From: Piscinibacter sp.
GTDB taxonomy: Bacteria; Pseudomonadota; Gammaproteobacteria; Burkholderiales; Burkholderiaceae_C
DNA: 52,821 bases
Assembly: GCA_019635485.1 (NCBI GenBank)
Contig: JAHBZL010000037.1
Coordinates: 1-52,821 of the forward strand
Reading direction: 5' to 3'
Positions 8,252 through 15,276 of this stretch are shown piece after piece. Each line of letters starts with the position of its first letter. Positions within the stretch are counted from its first letter, which is position 1. The translations under genes and the position numbers were made by a program. The notes beneath the pieces were generated by a model. That model was given only the letters and a program-made list of their open reading frames with translations. It had not been told where the DNA came from and made no database searches.

Positions 8252-9613
8252 ATGTCCTCACGCTGCGCGCTGCTGGCATCCGATCCCGACGCCGTCGCGG
8301 CGCGGGCGGTGCTCGATGCGCTGCGCGGCGACGCGCGCTGGCAGGTCGAGGTGTGCGCCCCGGGCGAGGCCGCGGCCCTGCCGGTGCAGGCGCTGCTGCT
8401 GACCGTCGACCCGCCCGGTTTCGCGGGCACGCTCGCGCGGCTCGGCGAGCTGCAGCGCGAGCACCCGCGCGCCGCCGTGCTGGCCGCCGTGCACGGTCTG
8501 GACGACCACCAGCTCGCCGCGCTGCTCGACGCGGGCGTGCGCGACTTCGTCGTGATGCCGTTCGCGGCCCCCGAGTTGCAGGCGCGCCTGCAGCACGGGC
8601 TGCTGGCCGCGCCGCATGGCCCGGCTCCGGTGGCCGCCGCGCAGCCGCGCCTGCGCGACTTCATCGGCGAGAGCCCGCTGTTCCTGCGCCAGGTGGCCAA
8701 GCTGCCCGTGTACGCGGCCTGTGACGCCGGGGTGCTGATCGTCGGCGAGACGGGGACCGGCAAGGAAGTCTGCGCGCAGGCCGTGCACTACCTGTCGGCG
8801 CGCGCCGCGCGCCCCTGGGTGGCGGTGAACTGCGGCGCGATCCCGAGCGAGCTGATCGAGGACGAGCTGTTCGGCCACGTGAAGGGCGCCTACACCACCG
8901 CGCTGGCGCCGCGCCCCGGGCTGGTTCGCGAGGCCGAGGGTGGCACGCTGTTCCTGGACGATATCGACTGCCTGCCGCTGCCCGCGCAGGCGAAGCTGCT
9001 GCGCTTCCTGCAGGAACGCGAGTACCGGGCGGTCGGCAGCAACGCCGTGCAGCGCGCCGACGTGCGGGTGATCGCGGCGAGCAACCTGCAGCTGCCGCAG
9101 CTGGTGGCATCAGGCCGTTTCCGGCAGGACCTGTACTTCCGCCTGAACGTGCTGACGCTGGAGTTGCCGCCGCTGCGCGAGCGCAAGGAGGACATTCGCG
9201 CGCTGGCGCTGCACTTCCTGCGCGGCTTCGCGCTGCAGTTCGAACGCCGCCTCGACGGCCTCACCGCACAGTCGCTGCAGCGGCTGCTGGCGCACGACTG
9301 GCCGGGCAATGTGCGCGAGCTGCAGCACGTGATCGAGCGGGCGTCGGTGCTGGCGGCCGGGCCGCTGCTGGCCGCCGACGACATCGAGATCGACGCGCAC
9401 GGCGGTGAGCCGCAGCCGGTCGATTCCTTCCAGCGCGCCAAGGCGCGCGTGGTGCAGCAGTTCGAGCGGCGCTTCATCGAGCAGTTGCTCGCGGCCCATG
9501 GCGGCAACGTCACCCATGCGGCCCAGGCGGCGCAGAAGAACCGCCGCGCCTTCTTCGAGCTGATGCGCAAGCACCGCATCGAGCCGCAGCGCTTCCGCGC
9601 TGCGGCTGCCTGA
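8252..9613 (+). CDS. Sigma-54 dependent regulator of the eCIS (pseudo-receiver, AAA+, Fis HTH)
   Basis: A 453-residue NtrC-like protein. Residues 1-120 have receiver-like shape, but the phosphoacceptor position is Thr51 (LLLTVDPPG instead of LLDLxMPG) and the conserved Lys is Met (VVMPF), so it is probably not phosphorylated. Residues about 135-370 are the sigma-54 AAA+ domain: Walker A GETGTGKE, Walker B TLFLDDID, LNVLTLELPPLRER and WPGNVREL. The loop that contacts sigma-54, normally GAFTGA, reads GAYTTA (residues 212-217). The C terminus (about 415-450, NVTHAAQAAQKNRRAFFELM) is a Fis-type HTH. It sits 311 bp upstream of the first operon gene, which has a perfect sigma-54 promoter with an activator-like inverted repeat and IHF site. 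It is therefore the likely cis-acting regulator of the injection system. Confidence 0.88.
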   Translation: MSSRCALLASDPDAVAARAVLDALRGDARWQVEVCAPGEAAALPVQALLLTVDPPGFAGTLARLGELQREHPRAAVLAAVHGLDDHQLAALLDAGVRDFVVMPFAAPELQARLQHGLLAAPHGPAPVAAAQPRLRDFIGESPLFLRQVAKLPVYAACDAGVLIVGETGTGKEVCAQAVHYLSARAARPWVAVNCGAIPSELIEDELFGHVKGAYTTALAPRPGLVREAEGGTLFLDDIDCLPLPAQAKLLRFLQEREYRAVGSNAVQRADVRVIAASNLQLPQLVASGRFRQDLYFRLNVLTLELPPLRERKEDIRALALHFLRGFALQFERRLDGLTAQSLQRLLAHDWPGNVRELQHVIERASVLAAGPLLAADDIEIDAHGGEPQPVDSFQRAKARVVQQFERRFIEQLLAAHGGNVTHAAQAAQKNRRAFFELMRKHRIEPQRFRAAAA

Positions 9614-9717
9614 GTCCCTCCTCGCGGTCCCTGTCGTCATTCGGCGCCTCGTGCCGGAGGCGGCGGCTGCCTGAGCGCGGGTGCCTGACCGCGGGTAACC
9701 AAGCGCGGGTGCCGGCA

Positions 9718-9752
9718 GGACATTTCCGTGCGCGGGCAGGACGGAAATGTCC
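9718..9752. promoter_or_regulatory. Perfect 11-bp inverted repeat, candidate activator (UAS) site
   Basis: GGACATTTCCG at 9718-9728 and CGGAAATGTCC at 9742-9752 are exact reverse complements with a 13-bp spacer; the arm centres are 24 bp apart. The site is AT-richer than its surroundings and lies about 150-185 bp upstream of the predicted start of the eCIS operon transcript, the usual distance for enhancer sites of sigma-54 activators. A 9-mer inside it (GGGCAGGAC, 9734-9742) recurs inverted at 9809-9817. The adjacent Fis-HTH regulator is the obvious binder; this is inference. Confidence 0.6.
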
Positions 9753-9848
9753 GACCCGCCGTAACGGGGGCGCCTGGCGCGCGCGACGTCGTCGGCTCGG
9801 ACAAGAGCGTCCTGCCCGACCGGCGATCGGCCATCGGCGGCCTCGTCG

Positions 9849-9861
9849 AATCAAGCACTTG
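9849..9861 (+). promoter_or_regulatory. IHF-binding site
   Basis: AATCAAGCACTTG matches the IHF consensus WATCAANNNNTTR at every fixed position. It lies between the candidate activator site and the -24/-12 promoter, at about -54 to -42 from the predicted start, exactly where IHF bends DNA in sigma-54 promoters. It is one of the few AT-containing stretches in the spacer. Confidence 0.65.
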
Positions 9862-9876
9862 CGCGAGCCGCCGGCG

Positions 9877-9892
9877 TGGCACCGCGCTTGCG
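9877..9892 (+). promoter_or_regulatory. Sigma-54 (-24/-12) promoter of the eCIS operon
   Basis: TGGCACCGCGCTTGCG matches TGGCAC-N5-TTGC perfectly, with GG at 9878-9879 and GC at 9890-9891 exactly 10 nt apart. Transcription should start near 9903, giving a 22-nt leader before the ATG at 9925. Together with the IHF site, the upstream inverted repeat and the adjacent NtrC-like regulator this is a complete enhancer-type promoter. The remainder of the 311-bp gap 9614-9924 holds no gene I can support. Confidence 0.85.
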
Positions 9893-9924
9893 ATCCTCCG
9901 GGGCAATGCACTGCCGCCACGGAC

Positions 9925-10218
9925 ATGCCGATCGACGACGTCACTTCCGCACTGGTGCGGGCGCTGGCGCGCTATCTCGGCCTGCACCCGCAGGCAAGCG
10001 ATACGGCGCAGGGCATCGCGCGCTGGTGGCTGGCGGATCAGGCGCCGGTGCGCGAGGCCGCGCTGCTGCGGGCGCTGGAGTGGCTCGAGCGGCAGCGACT
10101 GGTCGAACGGGTCAGCGCCCCGGACGGCCGCGTGCGCTTCCGCCGCAGCGATGCCGCGGACGGCGCCGACTGGCCGACGCGCGCCGCGCGGGCGCTGGCC
10201 GGCCTGCCCCCGCCATGA
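9925..10218 (+). CDS. Small eCIS-operon protein with possible winged-helix fold
   Basis: A 97-residue protein, first gene after the sigma-54 promoter. It has no membrane segment or signal peptide. The pattern helix-helix-helix (VTSALVRALARYLGL, TAQGIARWWL, EAALLRALEWLERQRLVERV) followed by a short beta-rich part (SAPDGRVRFRRS) looks like a winged helix, but I do not recognise a named family. The start at 9925 is picked because the frame further upstream runs across the promoter and is Arg/Pro-rich. There is no strong ribosome binding site. Small proteins of this sort commonly head eCIS loci; it could be a regulator of the particle genes or an assembly factor. Confidence 0.6.
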   Translation: MPIDDVTSALVRALARYLGLHPQASDTAQGIARWWLADQAPVREAALLRALEWLERQRLVERVSAPDGRVRFRRSDAADGADWPTRAARALAGLPPP

Positions 10219-10237
10219 ACCCCGCAAGGAGACCCTC

Positions 10238-10651
10238 ATGCCTGCCGTGAAGATGTCGATCAGCCTGGCCGTGGCCGGCGGCCCGGTGCTGTCGGTGGCC
10301 GCCGTCGAGAACGTCGAGGCCTACGACGTGATCGAGGTGACGATTCCCGCCAACACGACGACCGCGCGGCGGATCCAGCTGCAGCCGGCCAGCGCGGCAA
10401 ACGTCAACCTGCTGCTGATCCAGTCCGACCTGTACGGCCCGGAGATCAGCTACCGCGCGAGCAACGGAACCGCCGACTCCGACCCGGTGGCGCTGCTCGG
10501 CCCGCAACTGTTCGGGCGCGGCGTGCTCTCGCTGTTCGGCAACGACGTGCTGTCGCTGCTGGTCGTCAACACCCACCCCGCGCCGGCCCCCGGTGCGGCC
10601 GGGCGCGACGCGCACCTGCAGATCCTGGTCGGCCGCGACGCCACGCCGTGA
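10238..10651 (+). CDS. Uncharacterised beta-rich protein of the eCIS operon
   Basis: A 137-residue protein with a good SD (AAGGAG at 10226-10231) and ATG at 10238. The sequence alternates hydrophobic and polar residues (VAGGPVLSVAAVENVEAYDVIEVTIPA, LLGPQLFGRGVLSLFGNDVLSLLVVN), suggesting a beta-sandwich, with no signal peptide. I do not recognise the family. It lies between the first operon gene and the sheath gene, 42 bp before the sheath. By position it could be a minor structural or decoration protein of the particle. Confidence 0.65.
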   Translation: MPAVKMSISLAVAGGPVLSVAAVENVEAYDVIEVTIPANTTTARRIQLQPASAANVNLLLIQSDLYGPEISYRASNGTADSDPVALLGPQLFGRGVLSLFGNDVLSLLVVNTHPAPAPGAAGRDAHLQILVGRDATP

Positions 10652-10693
10652 CGACGCCGTGAACGAACCCTCACCCAGCCACGAGGTCCCGCC

Positions 10694-12262
10694 ATGCCCA
10701 CGTACCTGACTCCCGGCGTCTACATCGAGGAACTGCCGAGCGGCTCGCGGCCGATCGAAGCCGTCGGCACTTCGACCGGCTGCTTCCTCGGCTACGCCGT
10801 GCGCGGCCCGCTGACCACGCCGACGCTGATCGGCAGCTGGGACGACTACGAGCGCAGCTTCGGCAGCCTGCGTCTGGACACTGAGGCGGTCACCGGCGCT
10901 GCGGCGCCGCTGGGCGACCCGCTCGGCCATGCCGTCAGCGCCTTCTTCAGCAACGGCGGCACCAAGGCCTACATCGTGCGCCTGGCCGCCGCGGCGGTGA
11001 CGGCGACGCAGAGCCTGAACGACGGCGGCGTGATGCTGACCGTCGACGCCGCCAACCCGGGCACCTGGGCCAACGGCCTGGTGCTGCGCCTGACCGAACG
11101 CACCGAAGGTGCGGCCACCGTGTTCGACGCCCGCGTCGGCCGCGTCGACGGCAGCACCTTCCGGGTCGACGAGGCGCTCGGATCGGTGGTGCCCGAGGCA
11201 GGACGGCCGAACTCCATCGGGGCCGTGATCAACAGCGCCTCCAGGCTCGTCCGCGTGAGCGTGCCGGCCGGACGCGAGGCGGCGCTGCGCACCCACCTCG
11301 AGTCCGCCGCCGGGCCGGTCGACGTGACCCTCGGCAGCGGCACCAACGGCACGGCACCCGGCACGACCGAGTTCCAGGCCGCGTTCGCCGCGTTGGCACG
11401 CGTGCGCGACGTCAACATCGTGCTGCTGCCGGGGCAGTACTGGAGCGGCACCGGGCGCGCGCTGATCGAGCAGGCCATCACGCATTGCGAGGCGATGCGC
11501 AACCGCATGGTGATCGTCGACCTGCCGCCGGGGCAGGAGCTCGACAACGAGGAGGAGGTGAACAACCTCGACCTCAGCACCTCGACCTACGCGGTCAGCT
11601 ACTACCCCTGGCCGCTGGTCGCCAACCCGTACTACAGCCCGGACCCGAACCCCGCCACCGGCGCCGGCCCGGGCCAGCCGCGCACGGTGCTGGTCTCGCC
11701 CGCGGCGATGGCCGCGGGCCTGTGGGCCAAGACCGATGCGCGGCGCGGCGTGTGGAAGGCGCCGGCGGGCATCGAGTTCGGGCTGGTCGGCGTGAGCGCG
11801 CTCGAGTTCACGGTCGACAACACCGAGCAGGACTTCCTCAACCCGGCCGGCGTCAACGCGCTGCGCCGCATGCCCGGCTTCGGCCCGGTGGTCTGGGGCA
11901 CGCGCACGCGCTCGACGCGTGCCAACCCGGAATGGCGCTACGTGCCGGTGCGGCGCACCGCGATCTTCATCGAGGAGAGCATCTCCGGCGGCATCCAGTG
12001 GGCCGTGTTCGAGCCGAACGACCACCGGCTCTGGTCCTCGCTGCGCGCCAACATCGAGTCGTTCATGAACGGCCTGTTCCGCGTCGGCGCGTTCCAGGGC
12101 GAGAAGGCCACCGACGCGTACTTCGTCAAGTGCGGCCTGGGCCAGACCATGACGCAGGACGACATCGACCGCGGCCAGGTGATCGTGCTGGCCGGCTTCG
12201 CGCCGCTGAAGCCGGCCGAGTTCGTGATCGTGCGCATCCAGCAGAAGGTCGGCCAGCAGTAG
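10694..12262 (+). CDS. eCIS contractile tail sheath protein
   Basis: A 522-residue phage tail sheath family protein. The N terminus PTYLTPGVYIEELPSGSRPIE (residues 2-22) is the classic sheath opening; AFFSNGGTKAYIVRLA follows near 82-97. The C-terminal domain contains NALRRMPGFGPVVWGTRT near 389-406, WRYVPVRRTAIFIEESI near 417-433 and LGQTMTQDDIDRGQVIVLAGFAPLKPAEFV, the inner-sheath signatures. It corresponds to Pvc2/Afp2-type sheath subunits that contract to drive the tube. Only one sheath gene is present, whereas PVC and Afp carry three paralogues. It is immediately followed by the tube gene, the usual order. Confidence 0.96.
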   Translation: MPTYLTPGVYIEELPSGSRPIEAVGTSTGCFLGYAVRGPLTTPTLIGSWDDYERSFGSLRLDTEAVTGAAAPLGDPLGHAVSAFFSNGGTKAYIVRLAAAAVTATQSLNDGGVMLTVDAANPGTWANGLVLRLTERTEGAATVFDARVGRVDGSTFRVDEALGSVVPEAGRPNSIGAVINSASRLVRVSVPAGREAALRTHLESAAGPVDVTLGSGTNGTAPGTTEFQAAFAALARVRDVNIVLLPGQYWSGTGRALIEQAITHCEAMRNRMVIVDLPPGQELDNEEEVNNLDLSTSTYAVSYYPWPLVANPYYSPDPNPATGAGPGQPRTVLVSPAAMAAGLWAKTDARRGVWKAPAGIEFGLVGVSALEFTVDNTEQDFLNPAGVNALRRMPGFGPVVWGTRTRSTRANPEWRYVPVRRTAIFIEESISGGIQWAVFEPNDHRLWSSLRANIESFMNGLFRVGAFQGEKATDAYFVKCGLGQTMTQDDIDRGQVIVLAGFAPLKPAEFVIVRIQQKVGQQ

Positions 12263-12290
12263 CCGGCGACGCCCGAACAGGAGAGAGCCC

Positions 12291-12800
12291 ATGGCAGCCC
12301 CGATGTTCCCGGTCAACACGCACCGCTTCGACCCCTACCGCACCTTCAAATTCCAGGTCCTGATCGACGGCAAGCCGGTCGCCGGGCTGAAGAAGATGGG
12401 CGCCCTCAAGCGCAAGACCGAGCCCATCAAGTGGCGCGCCGCCGGCGACCCGACGCAGGAACGCATTCTGCCCGGCGGCACCAGCTACGAGCCGATCACG
12501 CTCGAGCAGGGGCTGTCGCACGACCCCGTGTTCGAGAACTGGGCCAACCTCGTCAACAACATCGGCGGCGATGCCGCGATGTCGCTGAAGAACTTCCGCA
12601 AGGACATCGTCATCAACGTGCTCAACCTGCAGGGGCAGGTCGCGCTTTCGTACAAGGTGTTCCGCGCCTGGGTCTCGGAGTACCAGGCGCTGCCCGAGAT
12701 GGACGCCGGCACGATGAACGCGGTCGGTATCCAGACCATGACGCTGCAGCACGAAGGCTGGCAGCGCGACACGGCGGTGGCCGAGCCGGCCGAGAGTTGA
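12291..12800 (+). CDS. eCIS tail tube protein (T4 gp19-like)
   Basis: A 169-residue phage tail tube protein of the T4 gp19/Pvc1 type. Recognisable features are FPVNTHRFDPYRTFKFQV near the N terminus, the GLKKMGALKRKTEPIKWR block, PGGTSYEPITLEQGLSHD near 58-75 and the C-terminal QTMTLQHEGWQRD. It stacks as hexameric rings inside the sheath. A SD (AGGAG) precedes the ATG at 12291, 28 bp after the sheath gene. This is the only canonical tube gene; a second tube-like domain is in the gene at 17913. Confidence 0.95.
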   Translation: MAAPMFPVNTHRFDPYRTFKFQVLIDGKPVAGLKKMGALKRKTEPIKWRAAGDPTQERILPGGTSYEPITLEQGLSHDPVFENWANLVNNIGGDAAMSLKNFRKDIVINVLNLQGQVALSYKVFRAWVSEYQALPEMDAGTMNAVGIQTMTLQHEGWQRDTAVAEPAES

Positions 12801-12814
12801 CGGGAAGGGATGAC

Positions 12815-13663
12815 GTGCAGAGCGCGGCGCATCGGCTTCTTCCCGGCGGGCTGGCGGAGGGCGGCGCACTGCGCCGCGACTACGCCTTCCGCGTGGTGGA
12901 CGGTGCGCTCGAGCTCGCGCTCGCGGAAGCGGCTGCCGGAGCGGCCCACGTGCCGCAGGCGGTCACGCAGGTGCTCGGCAGCGCACTGGCGACGCTGGCC
13001 GGTGCCGCGCCGGCGCCGGAACGCATCGAGGCCCTGTGCGTGGCCGACCGGCAACTGCTGATGGGCGAGCTGGAGCGTCATCTCGGGGGCGGGCCGCGCT
13101 GGCTGGTCGCCGACTGCGGCGCCTGCGGCGCCCGCTTCGACATGCAGGTTGATCCGACGGCGCTGCCGGTCAAGCCGGCCGGCGCCGGCTTCCCGCACCT
13201 GCACCTGGCCTGGGACGGGCATGAGCAGCTGCTGCGTGTGCCCGACGGCAGCGACCAGGCCTGGCTGGCCGAACGGCAGGCCGATGCCTCGCCCCGCGCG
13301 GCAGCGCGAGCCCTCGCGGCGCGACTGCTGCTGCGCATCGACGGGCGGCCGGCGGAAGGCGACGAGGTCGAGGCACTGCCCGAGACCTGGCTGGACGCCG
13401 TCGACGCGGCGCTCGACGAGGCCGCGCCTGCGCTGGCCACGCAAGGCCGCGCCGCATGCCCCGAGTGCGGCCAGCCCAACACCGTGGCGTTCGATCCCTA
13501 CGGCGCGCTGGCGCGCGGCGGCGGCGAACTGCTCGACGAGGTGCACACGCTGGCCAGCCACTACCACTGGAGCGAGCGCGACATCTTGGCGCTGCCACGC
13601 GCCCGCCGACACGAGTACTTGCGCCGTGTCGACGCCGCGCGCGGGCTTGTCGGAGGCGCCTGA
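12815..13663 (+). CDS. eCIS baseplate-hub/tape chaperone-like protein with two CxxC pairs
   Basis: A 282-residue protein starting at GTG 12815, preceded by GGAAGGGA; an ATG at 12810 is out of frame. The N-terminal part (HRLLPGGLAEGGALRRDYAFR) resembles T4 baseplate-hub family proteins (gp26/gp51 type) commonly encoded after the tube gene. Two CxxC pairs (CGACGARF near 97-104 and CPECGQPN near 215-222) could bind one zinc ion. The C terminus (EVHTLASHYHWSERDILALPRARR, near 244-267) is the motif seen in small phage proteins (GpE or tail-assembly chaperone type, also DUF6760). It appears to combine hub-assembly and chaperone segments in one chain. It is followed by an unusual 707-bp non-coding gap. 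Confidence 0.75.
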   Translation: MQSAAHRLLPGGLAEGGALRRDYAFRVVDGALELALAEAAAGAAHVPQAVTQVLGSALATLAGAAPAPERIEALCVADRQLLMGELERHLGGGPRWLVADCGACGARFDMQVDPTALPVKPAGAGFPHLHLAWDGHEQLLRVPDGSDQAWLAERQADASPRAAARALAARLLLRIDGRPAEGDEVEALPETWLDAVDAALDEAAPALATQGRAACPECGQPNTVAFDPYGALARGGGELLDEVHTLASHYHWSERDILALPRARRHEYLRRVDAARGLVGGA

Positions 13664-13766
13664 GATGAGGCCCATCGTCTACGAGGCTACCCGCGACTGG
13701 CGAGCAGGGGCAGCTTTCGGCCCACGGCCGTCCTTCGCCGTCTGCTTCCTGCGTGGTGCGGGGCAA

Positions 13767-14008
13767 GCCGAGCCGCGCCCGGGCGGGTGTCGGCGCGCGG
13801 ACCCGGGCGGCCGGCGCTGCGCGCCGCCTTCCCTGCGGTGCTCGGCCGCGCGGCCCTGTCGCCCAACTCGCTTCGCTCACTTCGTTCGCTGCGCTCAAAC
13901 AGTCGGCGACAAGTCAGATCACTTGGCGCGCTGGCGCGCGCGGGCCACACGTCCTGCGCTCCTCGGCGCCCTCCACGCGCGCCGCCACCCGCCCGGGCAC
14001 GGCTCGGC
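13767..14008. repeat. Second, interleaved 23-bp inverted repeat
   Basis: Positions 13767-13789 pair with 13986-14008 with a single mismatch (22 of 23). Looser similarity extends outward (GTGGTGC near 13754 and its complement near 14010). The order of arms along the strand is left-23, left-61, right-23, right-61, so the two repeats interleave rather than nest and cannot both form simple hairpins at once. Confidence 0.7.
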
Positions 14009-14198
14009 CAGCACCACCGTGCTTCGGGACGGCCCGCAATCGGTGCCCGGTCGCGGCAGGCGGCCCCTGCCGGGCGCGATTTGGGTGGCGGCGAGAAGCG
14101 CAGGCGCCGGGGTCGGCGCGCGCAGCGCGCTTCGTGGTCTGACTTGTCGCCGACTGTTTGAGCGCAGCGAACGAAGTGAGCGAAGCGAGTTGGGCGAC
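13858..14198. repeat. 61-bp perfect inverted repeat flanking a 219-bp core
   Basis: The arm at 13858-13918 is the exact reverse complement of 14138-14198 over 61 bases. The arms contain GCGAACGAAGTGAGC-type sequence, of which a 15-mer copy also lies at 1797-1811, so it belongs to a dispersed family. The 219-bp core has no gene. The left arm ends and the right arm begins with a TCAGA/TCTGA boundary. No transposase and no clear target-site duplication are seen. It could be a miniature mobile element, a REP-like double element, or a strong RNA structure between the front and back halves of the operon. Confidence 0.85.
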
Positions 14199-14370
14199 AC
14201 GACCCCGGTGACGAGCATCGCAGCGCAGTCGGCACGCAGTGCCGACCGCCACCGCATGAGCGCCCGGCAGGGGCTGCCTGGCGCGACTCGCTCCACTCGC
14301 CGAGAGCTGCCGAACGACGCGCCCGGAGTGAAGCGCCGCGGCTCGCACCAGGTGCCGTGGACCCGCTGAC

Positions 14371-15261
14371 ATGGGCGCGCTGCTCGACACCATCGCCGAT
14401 GCGCTGCGCCCGCTGCCGGGTGCGCCGAACGCGGTGCTGCGGCGTGCGCCGGCGGGGGCCGCCGAGCCGCTGCCCGACGAGGTCGAGGCCGACGACGGTG
14501 CGGCCCTGACCGTGTACCGACTTCAGAAGGACGGTGGTGATTCGTCACCGCCATTGGCGCCGCTGCACGGGCCTTCCACCCCGGACTCAGCCGCCCCCAA
14601 CGGGGCAGGCAGCGTCGGGGGTGCGGACGAGAGATCGGACCGCATCGCCCACCCGTGGATCGGACGCAAGGACGGCCTCGAAAGAGGAGAACAGAGAACG
14701 CGTCATACCGTCGAGCGGAGAGCTGAGTCGCTTTCGCAGTCAAGGTTGTCTCCCGAGTTTCCGGTTCCATCGAGTTCCGTTTCGGTGACGTCCCGCCCTG
14801 CCCCGAGTGTCGCAGTGGAAGTACCGGTTGTGGTCAGCGCGCCTGTTGAACGTACCTACGAAGCTGTGAAGATGAGGGAGCCGGCCCGTGGCGCCCCTTC
14901 TGAAGACCTCTTGCAAGGCGCGATGCCGCAGATCGACGATGGACCCGGCGAGGTCCTTGCGTCAGGGCCGCAGCGACTCGAGTCCACCGGCGAGCCCGCT
15001 GTCGTTGCCGCTCCGCTGGCGGAACGCGCGCCACCCCCGGCCCTGCACCTCGCGACGGTCGCGCAGCGCGACGTGCCGCCGGCGACGCCCCAGCGCGCCA
15101 CGCCTCGCGCCCCGCCCCAGCCGCCGGCGCCCGGCGGGCTGCGCATCGGCCGCATCGAGGTCACGGTGCTGGCCGATGCGCCGCGGGCGAAGCCGGAGGT
15201 GCCCGCGGCCGCGCCGCTGGACAGCCGCTTCCTGAGCCGCCACTACCTGCGGCGCACCTGA
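14371..15261 (+). CDS. Variable Pro/Ala-rich eCIS protein
   Basis: A 296-residue, mostly disordered protein. Only its ends look conserved: MGALLDTIADALRPLP at the start, and GGLRIGRIEVTVLA (near 250-263) and SRFLSRHYLRRT at the C terminus. eCIS loci often carry such a protein just before the DUF4255 gene, but I cannot name a family. The middle, about residues 50-175 (14520-14890), uses codons ending in A or T freely, unlike its neighbours, and has lower GC. No SD precedes the ATG. It could be a minor baseplate or assembly factor, or a remnant of a longer tape-measure-like protein. It ends 15 bp before the DUF4255 gene. Confidence 0.65.
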   Translation: MGALLDTIADALRPLPGAPNAVLRRAPAGAAEPLPDEVEADDGAALTVYRLQKDGGDSSPPLAPLHGPSTPDSAAPNGAGSVGGADERSDRIAHPWIGRKDGLERGEQRTRHTVERRAESLSQSRLSPEFPVPSSSVSVTSRPAPSVAVEVPVVVSAPVERTYEAVKMREPARGAPSEDLLQGAMPQIDDGPGEVLASGPQRLESTGEPAVVAAPLAERAPPPALHLATVAQRDVPPATPQRATPRAPPQPPAPGGLRIGRIEVTVLADAPRAKPEVPAAAPLDSRFLSRHYLRRT

Positions 15262-15276
15262 CGGAGCCGGGCAGCC

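Larger units (their letters stand above)
13664..14370. other. Non-coding island inside the eCIS operon
   Basis: This 707-bp stretch interrupts an otherwise tightly packed operon. Open frames on both strands translate to Arg/Pro/Ser/Cys-rich sequence with no family resemblance, and their codon use does not match the neighbours. It contains a 61-bp inverted repeat (13858-13918 with 14138-14198), a second 23-bp inverted repeat with one mismatch (13767-13789 with 13986-14008) and a short hairpin (14228-14246, 8-bp stem and 3-nt loop). I see no promoter or terminator that clearly splits the operon. It looks like an inserted or expanded repeat element. Confidence 0.7.

Noticed and set aside
13858-14198. 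The 61-bp inverted repeat as a simple intrinsic terminator
   Set aside because: The loop is 219 bp and there is no T-run, so it does not look like a Rho-independent terminator.
13665-14369. Possible gene starting MRPIVYEATRDW in the operon gap
   Set aside because: The frame crosses the inverted repeat, is rich in Arg, Pro, Cys and Ser, and the repeat gives the same peptide on the other strand; no support as a protein.
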